NCBI GenBank assembly: GCA_032622095.1
Contig: CP136061.1
Coordinates: forward strand, 128,974,754 to 129,038,753
Origin: Siphonodentalium dalli
Taxonomy: Eukaryota; Mollusca; Scaphopoda; Gadilida; Siphonodentaliidae
Direction: 5' to 3'
DNA: 64,000 nt
This document shows positions 48,485 to 59,596 of the stretch, piece by piece (within the stretch, counting starts at the first letter, position 1; each line of letters begins with the position of its first letter). Made by a program: the position numbers and the translations under genes. A model generated the notes under the pieces. It had not been told where the DNA came from. It searched no databases and saw only the letters and a list, made by a program, of their open reading frames with translations.

Positions 48485-48673
48485 ACATCCATTGTCGTAC
48501 CACAGCAAAGCATGATTCCGTGAAAGAACTTTACAGTCGAATATGGCATTGTTCGATGCTGGCCTGGCACGAGCAACAGCTCGACCAATCTTCACAGCCT
48601 CATGTAGAGAGACGTGTCTCTCTTGGAATGGATGAGAATTTAGCCGGCATGAAAAAACAGCCAAAGCTGACAT
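48485..48673 (-). CDS. SLMAP: SLMAP coding exon 1 (start codon and first half of FHA domain)
   Basis: First coding exon, 63 codons from the ATG at 48673. It begins [20 protein letters not shown], matching the human N-terminus (recalled) apart from one missing residue after the Met. The FHA signature residues are visible: Gly-Arg at residues 30-31 (the Arg corresponds to human Arg32, needed for phosphothreonine binding) and Ser-Arg-Asn-His at 51-54. The exon ends after codon 63 (TGT) with a consensus donor GTGAGT reading down from 48484. Without splicing the frame runs on only to 48386 with no family similarity. The start is supported by conservation right up to the Met. Exon 2 lies 19 kb downstream on the same strand. 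Confidence 0.94.
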
Positions 48674-48787
48674 TATAGTGAAGGGATTGCGTCAGTCTGA
48701 AAAATGGAAGTAACATGACAATGACATTGTAGTGCAAAAATACAATGTGACATGTACAGGATGCGCTATAAACATAATATTTTATCT

Positions 48788-48827
48788 CACGTGACTACCT
48801 ACTAGCCTTATCCACGCTTGTGATTGG
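48788..48827 (-). promoter_or_regulatory. Candidate SLMAP proximal promoter motifs (CCAAT and E-box)
   Basis: A palindromic E-box CACGTG lies at 48788-48793. A CCAAT box in SLMAP orientation (ATTGG on the plus strand) lies at 48823-48827, about 150 bp upstream of the SLMAP ATG. Such pairs are common in TATA-less housekeeping promoters. No TATA box or clear initiator was picked out and the transcription start is unknown, so this is a suggestion from position and motif only. Confidence 0.3.
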
Positions 48828-48829
48828 TT

Positions 48830-51800
48830 GCTTGACATTCACTATTAACGATAGTGTCGTCCACGACACGGTAGTGGGGTGGGCCTCCTAATTTTAGCAA
48901 ACCCATTATCGCTTGGAAAATCCAGAAATCTATATTTTTGTCTATTTCCTTCACGCTAATAAATAATTTTTTGAACGAATATTCAGTTTGTTTTCGTTAA
49001 AAAAAAAGTATTGTTATGAACTGATGTCATTATTTAACAACAACAACAACAACAACGTCTGCTTTTCATTGCTAGTCAAAATGGCAACAATAATTCCTGA
49101 GGAAGGAAAATTTAAGGTTTGCCCAATTAGAAGCTGGGCAATTTATTGAAGAAAATTTTACAAGCAAAAAAACAAACTTTGCACTGAAATTATTTAAATC
49201 GTTCTGCGATGAAAAGGGAATACACGGGAATATAGATGATTGTGAATTGTTTGACATTATGCAATGATTATGGGTTCTGGGATAGTATGAAAAACGTTTG
49301 ATAAAATATAATAAATATTGCACGGCTCGGGGACTATTCCTCCCCTCGGACCAATATTTTGGCATAGTCACCTCCAAGCCGTGCAACATTTATATATTAT
49401 GGGATTGCCCCTGATCATGCCAGTTTGTAGACCATCTTCTGACTTCAATTATATTCACCCGATAACAGGGATCAGCCTAGAGGGAGACATGGGAGATATC
49501 TGCTTCCTGAAATGTGTCACTTCTCCCTCTTTGTCCTAGGGAGAATGACTTCTCTCTGCTAGCAGATATCCCAGCTTAAGGAGCTCCACCCCCCGTCGTT
49601 AATTTTCAAAAAACCTCAATTTCAAACTATGATTTGAAGGGGAAAATCATTATCCTCAATATAAACCAATGTATGTTATATTACTATAACAACACCTGTT
49701 TACCCTCACAATATGAGAGATATGTTCAAATTATGTATAAATGTTGGTTTAAAAAAACCCCAGACTTTTGGAGGTAGGTCGATAGAGTTTCACAGAAAAT
49801 ATTTTTAAAACACACACTGCATTATCTAGACTATGAACCCGATTAGGGTATGCGCTCAGTCTACCATTTGTAAACAACTGAGGAGGACAGCATTAAAAGG
49901 GACACTTATTTTGAGAATATGTGTAGAATGTAATCAATTTCAATTAATCCCACGATGCCAGTAATTAACTAGAGGTGATATATGAGAATGGTGAGATTGG
50001 AAATATTAGAGTCATTAGATTGGATAGCATATGTCTATGGAATGGGTGAGTTAATTTTCTTCTAAGCTGATCATTGGAAAAATACAAAAGTCAGCTTAGA
50101 AGAAAGTAGGAAAAATACAATTTATGTCTTTTAAATGTGAAAAACAACCATGTTCATGTAGGGCAGCTACAGCCAGTACGTATGAGAGTAAACAAATTGA
50201 TTAATTACTCCCCTTTGGACCCCTTGGATAAATACATACATGCCTCGGATGAAGGAAAGTTTTAATAATTTGAAACCGATCAACGATCAATACCAAAAAT
50301 TATAGAGGTGAGGGATGTGACATCGTAAACCTACATATAAAATGTTCCAATAAAAAAATACTCTAGTTATCGATGTGAAGTGATACAATGTTCCCCAAAG
50401 GTAACAACAAATTTGAACAAGATCCAATAAAAATTACTTGAGTTATCGCATCGGATAGCAAGTGTCTACGGACAGACAGAACCACAGATGAATGACGGAT
50501 GGTTGCTCCGGACATCGGCATTATGTGTACCATACATGGTATGGGTAACATAAAATGCATTTGAATTTATGGAGGACACTGCTCAAGGCCATTTCTCCAT
50601 TATTGTTTGTTTCCCCTCTCCAGACCCTCTCGGAGTCTGTGTCGTATCCTCGTTAGCTTGAACCAATAACATTGTATTCAACGCTATATGTCCATTGACA
50701 TGCACAAGTATAACCTAGTTAAATACCAGTATTCAACTCTTATGTTCAGTTACCTTGTCTATAGAGTTGAATCTGGCCCAGTAGTAATTGTTTACAATTA
50801 AAAAGTTATCATTTTCTCAATATTCTTACCTTTTGCTTCAACATAATCCTCAGAAATGTAATCAAGAGTGCACATAAATCCAAACATTAAGAGAACCCGG
50901 TTGTCATAAACACATTTATCGCAATTTTTATTGCAAAAGCTCAAGATGAATGACATAGCATGTCGTGATGTTTACTAAAACAAACTGGAATAACATGAGC
51001 TTATAATATCAAATCGAGACAACTGAGGACTCACGTCTTTCAGTGACCATAAGTCATGCCAAATTAGAAATACCAAGATGCAAGCATCACAGATCGTGTA
51101 GCATACCATGGTAACCGACTTAACGCCATGACACATAGTTTTATTGTTGTGAATGGATGCAACTACAGGTTGCATAATAAATTAAGTTCAGTAAAACTTC
51201 CACAAGTCGATCAGAAAGGCAATTAAGTTACTTTGTGTTCATGTTTTGTTCATGTCAGTTCTGATTAAAATCATATGCTTCAGGTACTGAGTCTGATGAA
51301 ATTGGCTATTTGTCGCATTACAATCGCTTTAAATAACTTCCACAGATAACACCTGCAGTATGATGTCACCACCCACATTTTTCATTAAAACAGTTTTGAT
51401 CGACATAATGTACTTTTGGGATACAACCCCTATTAAGCCAAATCCAAAAGTTAAATCTGCCTCAGATTGCTCAGTACTAAAAGGTAATATTGGTCAATTA
51501 TGGACTCTTTATATATGCCTTTCAGCTAGTGGATGTTGTAAACTCTGAATCTGTAAACACCGTGTGAAATTAGCCATGCAGCGGAAAAGTTCCTACAATA
51601 TTTTATCTATTGGGCGGGGTTTACTGGAATCGCACTGGCTGAAGGAATTCCCCATGTCTTGGGGATGCCATGTGACTATCATCTGATTGGTTACATCGCT
51701 TTACTGATATTGCGATTGGCTGGCAATTATGTAATTCCTGCTGGTAGAAATGGAAACCCTACCCAATTTCGTCAGTCTCAGTACCTGAAGCTTCTGAGTA

Positions 51801-52321
51801 TGATTTTAATCAGAACTGTGTTCGTGTATACTGTTATATTATATAATATATTACATGTAGGTCAAAGTGGCTTTAAACCCCAAATTCGTTAATATTGAGT
51901 CCTCGATTTGGACAGTGATGTGGCTAGGTAATCATCATTGGGGTGTCCAACTTGGGAATTCTGACTTGTAAATCTTGATTGAACCCAACTGAAATTGGCA
52001 CCCCTTGGTTTTAATTTGCCAAATCTGTCGGAGAAATTTCAAATAAAACACCCGCAATACATGTAGTTTGAAAACATCCAAGTAATGGCTATTTAATTTT
52101 AAACAATTTACCCAAAGCACATAAAGACAGTCTACCATTGGTCAACAGACTGCAAGAATAAAATGGTTTTAACATGAAACTATTATAATTTCCAAATAAT
52201 GCTTGTCGGGCTTGCAATTTCCTCACTGTTGAATATTTTTACATATATTGAGCAGATGAGATGAGTCTGTAGCCCCAAACTTAGTCCACTTATCTCCACG
52301 TCTATGCTGAATTTTCTATCA
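48830..52321. other. SLMAP-DENND6 upstream region, left part
   Basis: (CAA)n at 49038-49057. An imperfect palindrome GCACGGCTCGG...CCAAGCCGTGC lies at 49320-49384. A fragment related to 40575-40936 lies at 49464-49580 (GGGATCAGCCTAGAGGGAG). A TTCTAAGCTGA hairpin lies near 50060-50102. A module fragment with CTACGGACAGACAGAACC lies at 50280-50520. No coding recognised. Confidence 0.45.
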
Positions 52322-52538
52322 TACAGTAATGCCTTAAGTAATTGACCCCTTAACCACAGCAGAATTATGGGTAACTTTTCAGGATTTAGTCGGAAATATG
52401 GCTTGTTGCCATTCATCGGAAAGCTCTCCCCTAGAGCTTTCCGATGAATGGCAACAAGCCATATTTCCGACTAAATCTTGAAAAGTTATCCATAATTCTG
52501 CTGTGGTTAAGGGTTCGATTACTTAGAGCATTACTGTA
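52322..52538. mobile_element. Family A palindromic MITE, copy 14
   Basis: TACAGTAATGCCTTAAGTAA and AGAGCATTACTGTA ends, with a full palindrome between. Confidence 0.9.
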
Positions 52539-52766
52539 CATGTATACCACTGTTCTGATGCACAATATGTTATGCGGGTTGTAATGGTAACAAATCGAAA
52601 TAAGCTACCGGTATGATGTACAATCATAATTATGGGATGTTCTCAATGAATACTAATACTGACAATAATCAACAACTATTGATTGCTGAGCATTGCTCGT
52701 CCAGTTTTTTTGGACAGTTGTTTAAGTTTCATCTATTTCAGTTGAGTGTGTTAATCTGCATGTCAA

Positions 52767-52915
52767 CAGATGTACGAGAAAGAAGGAAAGAAAGTGTGGA
52801 AGAAAGAAAGAAAGTAGAAGAAATAAGAAACAGAAAAGATGAAGAAAAGATGAAGGAAGAACAGAACAGGAAGCAGGGGGAAGACAAGAAGGAAAATAAG
52901 GAAAGAAGCGGATGA
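52767..52915 (+). repeat. GA-rich low-complexity tract
   Basis: AGAAAGAAAGAAAGTAGAAG-type purine run. The Lys/Glu-rich frame over it (52613-52915) is compositional. Confidence 0.75.
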
Positions 52916-53597
52916 AATAAGAAGACTTGGTTTACATTGTAGCTCAACTTGAAGTAAAGTTTGCTGTATATATATATGCCTTGTTAGCAGTCTATCAAGG
53001 CAAAATGTTATTTCGCTTCATATATTTTGTACGAATAAACCACTTTCTTATGCCATTACAGCCAAATGTTATAGCCAAATAATATACCCAAATCTTTCAA
53101 AGAAAAGGGTATTTGTATATTTGAAATCAGGTTTTCTAAAAAAAAATATGTTGTTGTTGTTGTTGTAGTAATTGTGGTCTGTAAGATGTCAACATTCTTT
53201 AACAAACAAACAAAAATCCTCATTGTGTATCACTGAACATATGTCTCTATTTCAGCTATGTGTAATTGACACTTGCACGGTACAGAATTGTCGTCATTAA
53301 TCAGACTCAAAACTGTTGGTCAAAGGTCACTCGCGTGTGTTCAAAATAGAAAATCCAAAATAGAGAAGCCATTTTATAAACACTGGATGATATTGAGAAA
53401 CATTGTGTATTTATCAATATATTGGGGTGATTTTGTTCGGAATTTCAGTCAATATTAATTAGCATCAATTAAATTTAGAACTATTCTGTTTCCATGCTAG
53501 ACTTCTAGGTACGGTAGTCATCTACTCAACACAAAACATGGTTGATTTTTTGTTGAAGTACCAGTTGGGTTTTCAATTTTTCATGCATGATGTCTCA
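52916..53597. other. Intergenic, nothing recognised
   Basis: Contains a TGTAGCTCAACTTGAAGTA module edge at 52938 and (TTG)n near 53150. Confidence 0.45.
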
Positions 53598-54261
53598 TTA
53601 ACTCATTACCACTCTGACCGCAGCTGACTACAACCCCCAGGTTACTTTGACGTTGTGATGTTAAAAACTCAGTGCAACTTGACATGGCGACATAATTTAC
53701 GTCCCATTTCCTCAGAGATTTTGACGTTATAGTCGGCTTTAGCATGTTTTTACCTTTAGTTCTGTGATCGCTGTCATTCTAATTTTTAACTTCTAGAAAT
53801 GGCCTTTCGTGGTTTCGATATTTAGTATTTATTCAGAATTTGTTGTTTCAAACTACAAATTGAATAGACTGTGCCACCTTTCCATAATGTCACAATTTCA
53901 AGTTTAAATGTTAAAATGTTATCAAAGCAATCATCGTTTTTATTATTTTTTAACATTTGTACTTTCGAGCAAGGTAAGGTGTGAATGGAATAAAATGTTC
54001 TGATTGGATAGAATATACTTCAACCGCATACTTCATGTAAAATCAAAACAACCATGACGATTAATGGAGAAAGCCACCAAAATTTGGTTTTCACTTTTAT
54101 TCAATAAAAAGGTGTCAAAAGGTGCTTCTGAGGAAATGACGTAAGGTGACAAAAGGTGCCTCTGAGGAAATGACGTAAGGTGACAAATTGTGCTTCTGAG
54201 GAAATGTTGTAAGGTGCCTATTTAAGGCGCCAATTGGCGCTTCTGAGTGGTAATGAGTTAA
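53598..54261. mobile_element. 664-bp TTAA element with ~39-bp internal repeats
   Basis: TTAACTCATTACCACTCTGA at the left, TCTGAGTGGTAATGAGTTAA at the right. Near the right end are three tandem units (54112-54215) sharing CTTCTGAGGAAATGACGTAA and GGTGACAAA. TGACGT recurs in several places. Confidence 0.82.
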
Positions 54262-55245
54262 GTCAAGCAAGCTGTGGTGCTACCGTTGATTTGCAGCGGA
54301 ATCGATTATGTACGTCATATTGTATGATTGTAAAGTCCGGATATGGTATACATTGTACATGTAGCTGGAACAATTTTTTTCGTTACAATGAGTTGTCGAA
54401 GCAGAACCAACTAATTATTGAATAATTTATCGTTATTCAATAGAGTATCACATAAAATATAAATAACAATAGATAAAACATGGTATAATAAGAATTAAAA
54501 CATGGTATATTAAGACATAATACTAGTACATGTATACATGTAGATAAGACAGCTGTGAACATGGAAATGATAACTTTTATGGTGATTCGCAGTTTTTGAA
54601 AATGTCGCTGACAAAATTTATGTGGCACAGGTATAGTAGTTCTGTACTCTTGTACATTGTATATGCGTACCAATTATTTTTCGGTTTTTGTTCGGCGAAT
54701 GCTTTGAACCAGATTATAACAGCAGGTATCATAACTGCTATCCTCAAAGTAATTGACCTGAAAATTGGGGCGATACCCTGGTAATGACCATGGAATTACG
54801 GTAGTATATATGGTATGGAAAGGTATCGAGACGGTCACTGTGGTGGAACTGTGGCACCATGGTCTATTTATAGCGGTCGCCACATGGAAAGTTGAAAAAA
54901 TAATAGGTCCACAAGGATCTTGTTAAAAGTTCCACAGATACATGTATAAGATGCATTTTATTTTCATGCCTGCATGTGTAATGCCGATCAATGCCAAACA
55001 AGACGATGGGTGGAGATTAAAAATTGACGACAGCAAATAGACCACGGTATCATAACCGCAAGGTACCGTAGCTACCATAGCTGATTTCAGCTAGTCTATT
55101 GTATTGGTCTTACTCTTAGTATTGAAATTGTAATACACATTTAATAATACCCTAATACTTAGCAACCACAGGAGTTTGTCAGAATGATAATAAATAATAG
55201 TAATAATAAATATTTACAAATAGAAACATAATAAAAGACAAGGAT
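54262..55245. other. Intergenic, one inverted block
   Basis: CACCATGGTCTATTTATAG at about 54854 recurs inverted as AATAGACCACGGTATC near 55037. Nothing else recognised. Confidence 0.45.
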
Positions 55246-55801
55246 TGCAACTATAGGATTAGTGATTTGACCTATAAATTTTTATTTATAACTATTTGAC
55301 TCGAAAATAGGAAACGGTAAACACGTTATCGATCGTTGCGATCTCCAGATACATTGTTATTATGACTATTATACATCAATCTGACAGCCTGTGACTTACA
55401 TTTAGCATCGCATTGCCTATATCACCTTATGTTCTCTTTATATCACCGCAATGCCAGGTTTCATTTTTCTCAGGGTTTCCGCTACTATAGCAGGCCGGCC
55501 GTCATTCCCCTCCCAAACCTTGACTCAATATTGGCCACAAAATAGCCACAGACCTAGCTCAGCCCCCTTTTTACACAGGATGAGCGATCACCGACACTGA
55601 TGGATAACAGATTGCAAGGAATCCTGCACTTGGTGCCTGAATAAGACATGATCAGTAGCACGGACCACATGCACAGTTCAACAGTTGTCTACACCATCCT
55701 GGGTAAAGCTTTGTCGACGAAATTTTAGTAGTAATCAGCCTCTCATATTTTAATTTACTGTAGATTTCTGTCTATAAGTCCCGACTTTCTGACCTACTAT
55801 T

Positions 55802-57207
55802 GCTGAAGGGGTCACTCTCACCAAAAAAAGTGCTGAAGGGTACACAGGGTTTGAAAATGTGCTGAAGGGTACACAGGGTTTGTGATCAGCAAGAACACCA
55901 TTACTTAATAGTGATGTTCCGATAATCGGAATCGGCCATCGGCCGATAATAGCCCATCGGAAATTAATTGTACCTCGCAGTTGAACATCGGCTTTTACCG
56001 ATTGTCAAAATAAATAAAAACGTTCTAGTATCTAAGCGCAATGTGCACGCTTTAATAAACATACGCAATACAACTGTAGTATTGAATGTAGAACGCAGTT
56101 GTAACAGCCTAAAAAGAAGCCATTGGCATCACCAAAGCAGTCTGATATGATGACATATTATAAGAATGGCAATACACATGCCCGACATCCCGTGTAATAT
56201 GAAGTTATTGGTTCAATCGCGTTGACACGAAATAGATTCAAAGAAAGCTTTAATTAAAAAGCTGATCTGATTACAGTGAGGCTTCCTCTAGAGCACGTGT
56301 CATGTGACGTCACATGCTATGTCAATAACTTGAAGCACACTGAATGAATTAATACAGTTGTTATCAGAACTGTCTTCAATAACGATCAACGTTAGTAGGG
56401 GCATAATTAGCTTTTTCGTCTGTACAACGTATGCTATGAAATACGCTTAGCTCCACGTTGAACTTGCGAAACAAAAATTGAGCAGGCGGAACTATAAAAG
56501 CTTCCGAGTTGTTAAAAGATAAAAGGTGTGACCAATGGAAACTTGGGAAATCTCAGACAAATATGACAACAATTATTATCCATCAATCAAAATTTAGTTA
56601 TTAATCATCGCCATTCCATACATTGTTGCAACTTACAAGTATTCAATCAAGACTTTTACTCCGCATGCAAGTGTTCCACACATGGTCATAACGTTACTCT
56701 GAGTCGGCACCTTTGATCTCTTTGTCAAAACAACTACCGGTATACATCAAAGGAAGCACACAAACGACGTCGGCAGAAATACTGTCACGACAGTGTGTAT
56801 ATATTTCTTTGATGTATTTGGCTTTGAAACTATGCGGGATATGTAGTGCATTGGGTGTATATAAGTCCATTATAGGAACAAACGCACAATATATATAAAC
56901 ATCGGAATCGGAAATCGGCCGATTGTGCCTCCAGTTATCGGAAATCGGTCCGATAAGCTTTTTCATTATCGGAACATCACTATTACTTAACTTGTGTTTA
57001 TGAAAGTCTGGCGCCCATTAGCAGTTTGTTTTCAGTTCATTTTAATGTTCATTGGAATGTAAGCAATTATTCTCTAACAGAAATCATGGCAGATACGAAA
57101 ACTAAACGTCATTTAGAACGACATTTCAAACCCTGTGTACCCTTCAGCACATTTTCAAATCCTGTGTACCCTTCAGCACTTTTTTTGGTGAGAGTGACCC
57201 CTTCAGC
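55802..57207. mobile_element. Mutator-like non-autonomous element (split by a hAT)
   Basis: Ends GCTGAAGGGGTCACTCTCAC and complement, with a long terminal repeat built of iterated GTGCTGAAGGGTACACAGG. Flanks read CCTACTATT and CCTACAATT, a probable 9-bp duplication with one change. Long ends and 9-bp duplication are Mutator-type characters. Without the hAT it is about 334 bp. It encloses a short frame starting MADTKTKRHLERHFKPC that recurs in the second copy. Confidence 0.75.
55919..56982. mobile_element. Non-autonomous hAT element (1064 bp), empty site known
   Basis: TTACTTAA on both sides (55911-55918, 56983-56990). Ends TAGTGATGTTCCGATAATCG and TTATCGGAACATCACTA, with subterminal ATCGGCCGAT motifs. 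The homologous copy at 60091 has a single TTACTTAA (60190-60197) and no insertion. No transposase frame seen. Confidence 0.93.
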
Positions 57208-57975
57208 CCTACAATTTCCTCTCAAAATGCGCATCATACATCGATAAGTCATTACTAGTAGGGGGCTAAATTCTGAGCTACATGTATAACCATGAACAAA
57301 TGTGAGGTCTGGCATTCGCCTTGACAAACAGTGCAGACATTTTACCTCAAAACAAGGTCTGTATCAAAGAAATGTTTAATCAAAAATAAAACAATTAAAA
57401 TATTAATAGTTATTATCAGTGTATTTATGATGTTAATACAAAATTGTCCATTATATGAATCCAGCATGAGGTCATCTCTGTCTGAGATTGGCTTTTGATT
57501 TTACAGTTTACACCAAATTGTTTTGATTGGTACCGTGAACAAAATACAAAGAAAGCATGCAGAACGTGTGCATATTAATTCAAATATAACACGTGATATA
57601 TGAGCTCTGCTCGTGAGGTAACACTGGTTACTGCTAGAGTTCACTTGACACTGAGTGTGACAATGTGTCTTTTGCCAAACGCAGTAGTTCCTTTGATGTC
57701 GGCTAAAATTGCTACTGTAAAAAAGGTTGTTGTAGCTACTGTATATTGTGGTGCTTACATGCTTTTAGTTCATTAACTTGACATCAAAGAAAGACAATCT
57801 TTTTTAATTTGGTTTCTATTATAAGGAAGCTTCAATGTTCCTGCTTGTTGTCTCAACTGCAAGGAAATGGCTACTTTTCATCGATAAACATCCAAATTTT
57901 CTCCAGGCAGGGCGCCAGGTACTGGGTATGTGCTTCCCAAATACGGCCACATTCCCCCAACCCCTAGCGGAAACC

Positions 57976-58258
57976 ATGGTTTTCTGTTGTCTCTGCACGA
58001 GAGCCATGTTAAAAAAATGGCAGTAGGTAGGATACTGCCATGTTACTGTGCCAACGACCTTGGCGGCATGTGATAACCCTATAAGATAGATCTATCGAGT
58101 CCCCCCCCCCTTGCTATTGTGGTCGAAGTCTTGTCTCTGTAGAGTAGAAGGTGAAGGTTAAATTAGCACCCTCTATTAGTCTATAGTATTATGGCAGTAT
58201 CCTACCTACTCCCGCATTTTTTTGTAACATGGCTCTCATGCAGAGATGACAGAAAACG
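57976..58258. repeat. Inverted repeat inside the 3.3-kb element
   Basis: GTTTTCTGTTGTCTCTGCAC to GGCAGTAGGTAGGATACTGC (57978-58040) recurs inverted at 58192-58258. A C run of about 10 lies in the spacer at 58100. Confidence 0.75.
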
Positions 58259-58507
58259 CTTCGCAAATTAAACCTGGCGTCGCGGTGATATAAAGAGAAC
58301 ATAAAGTAATATAGTCAATATGCCATGCTAAATGTATGTCACAGCGGTCAGATTGATGTATAATACTAATAGTCATAAAAGCAACAATGCCAACATACAT
58401 TTGAATATGGAGATCGCCGTGATCGATAACGTGTTTACCGTTTCTGATTTTCGTGTTACCAAAAATAACAAAACATGATGCAAATCGCTAATCCTGTAGT
58501 TGCTACC

Positions 58508-59181
58508 CTATTCTTTATATTACATACCGGTACATATATATAATATATATTTTTTATTTACTATCATCTTGTCAAACCCTGGCTTGTGTTACTGTTAGTA
58601 ACTACACTCTACAGCTTACAGGTAACTTAATTGAACTGATAATTGAAGAGCTCAAAACACAGTGGGAAAATCAACTACAGGATCAGTAGATTCATAATAT
58701 TGCGTAGTTGCAGTCGGCAGACAGGAAGCAACTGGTTATGAATCACATTTTGAGAACCTGAACTCAACAGTTGAGCTCTGACACTGTCTGGTTGGCGCGT
58801 TTCCAAATGTCAAGATCCCGTACATATTTTTCACAAGTAAAACTATGCCCGATTATAAATTTATAAGAACAGATTATAATGAATGTTATCGTTTGTGTAG
58901 GAACTAACGCCGTTGTAGTCAAGTGGACAAGAGTTCTTACCGTTCATATTCTTCCAAAGAACAGAATTTTTCAAGAGACAGCCATGTTGAATATTTCCAG
59001 TTCAACTCTCGAAAAAAGTGTTAAACATTTTGGAAAATAATATTACATTTTGGAAATAAAGGTCATATTTATGAATATTTTTGGTTAGCTAAATGGTACA
59101 AAAACTGTTATTATTATGTATCAAACTCTTATACATGTAAAACACTTTGCTTGTGTGTTAGAAAGGTGAAGGTCGTCGTAA
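58508..59181. promoter_or_regulatory. Upstream region of DENND6
   Basis: About 670 bp before the ATG with no recognised repeat. It should hold the 5' UTR and promoter, but no TATA box or CpG-dense block was identified. Confidence 0.3.
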
Positions 59182-59343
59182 ATGAAAATGGCAGCAATGG
59201 AAGAAGAAACTGATGGAGTTGAAAAATTAAACACTGACTCATTATCAAAATTACCTCCTATCTTACCATGGGACAGATTCTCAAACTGGATCCATTGTGC
59301 TTGTGTTGTGACATTCGATTTAGAACTAGGCCAAGCTCTAGAG
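59182..59343 (+). CDS. DENND6: DENND6 coding exon 1 (N-terminus of DENN-domain RabGEF)
   Basis: First coding exon of DENND6 (FAM116), a DENN-domain exchange factor reported to act on Rab14 in endosomal recycling. The frame starts at the ATG at 59182; in-frame ATGs follow at 59188 and 59197. It reads an acidic, poorly conserved leader and then [20 protein letters not shown] ending ELGQALE, which is the family hallmark at the start of the uDENN domain (human [21 protein letters not shown], recalled). Family proteins continue VIYP. Here the codons after GAG read GTG ATT ACT TAA, so the exon must end at GAG (59343) with donor GTGATT, a weak match after the first bases. The resumed exon is beyond the window. 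The single-copy invertebrate gene would be orthologous to both vertebrate A and B paralogues. Confidence 0.9.
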
Positions 59344-59596
59344 GTGATTACTTAATCTAAATTTCGGCCATTCGCTCATTCAGAATCAGAGTCACTCAGT
59401 CATTCACGACTCATTGTTTATCAATATCATTTCCTTCTCGATGACGTCTACATCTGTGCTCGAAAGAAACATCACACGAATTTGACATGTTGGATTTTGT
59501 ATTTGGGATATTATAAGCAAATTAATTAATTATTCCCCGTCCACTTCCGGCTTATGGTATTTAATTGATCCAAAAATTACTACCAGCTACCACAGA

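Larger units (their letters stand above)
55246..58507. mobile_element. 3.3-kb element with long (~225-bp) inverted repeats
   Basis: The left arm (about 55246-55470) and right arm (about 58267-58507) match inverted along their length: AAACGGTAAACACGTTATCG, TACATCAATCTGACAGC and TATGTTCTCTTTATATCACC on the left. Extreme ends and target duplication were not resolved. The interior holds a Mutator-like element that itself holds a hAT. Minus these insertions it is about 1.9 kb with no transposase recognised. Confidence 0.78.

Noticed and set aside
52613-52915. Lys/Glu-rich coiled-coil-like frame between SLMAP and DENND6
   Set aside because: Encoded by a GA-rich simple tract; the part before it shows no similarity.
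57026-57247. Recurring short frame MADTKTKRHLERHF as a small gene
   Set aside because: Present in both Mutator-like copies because the repeat is duplicated; no independent coding evidence.
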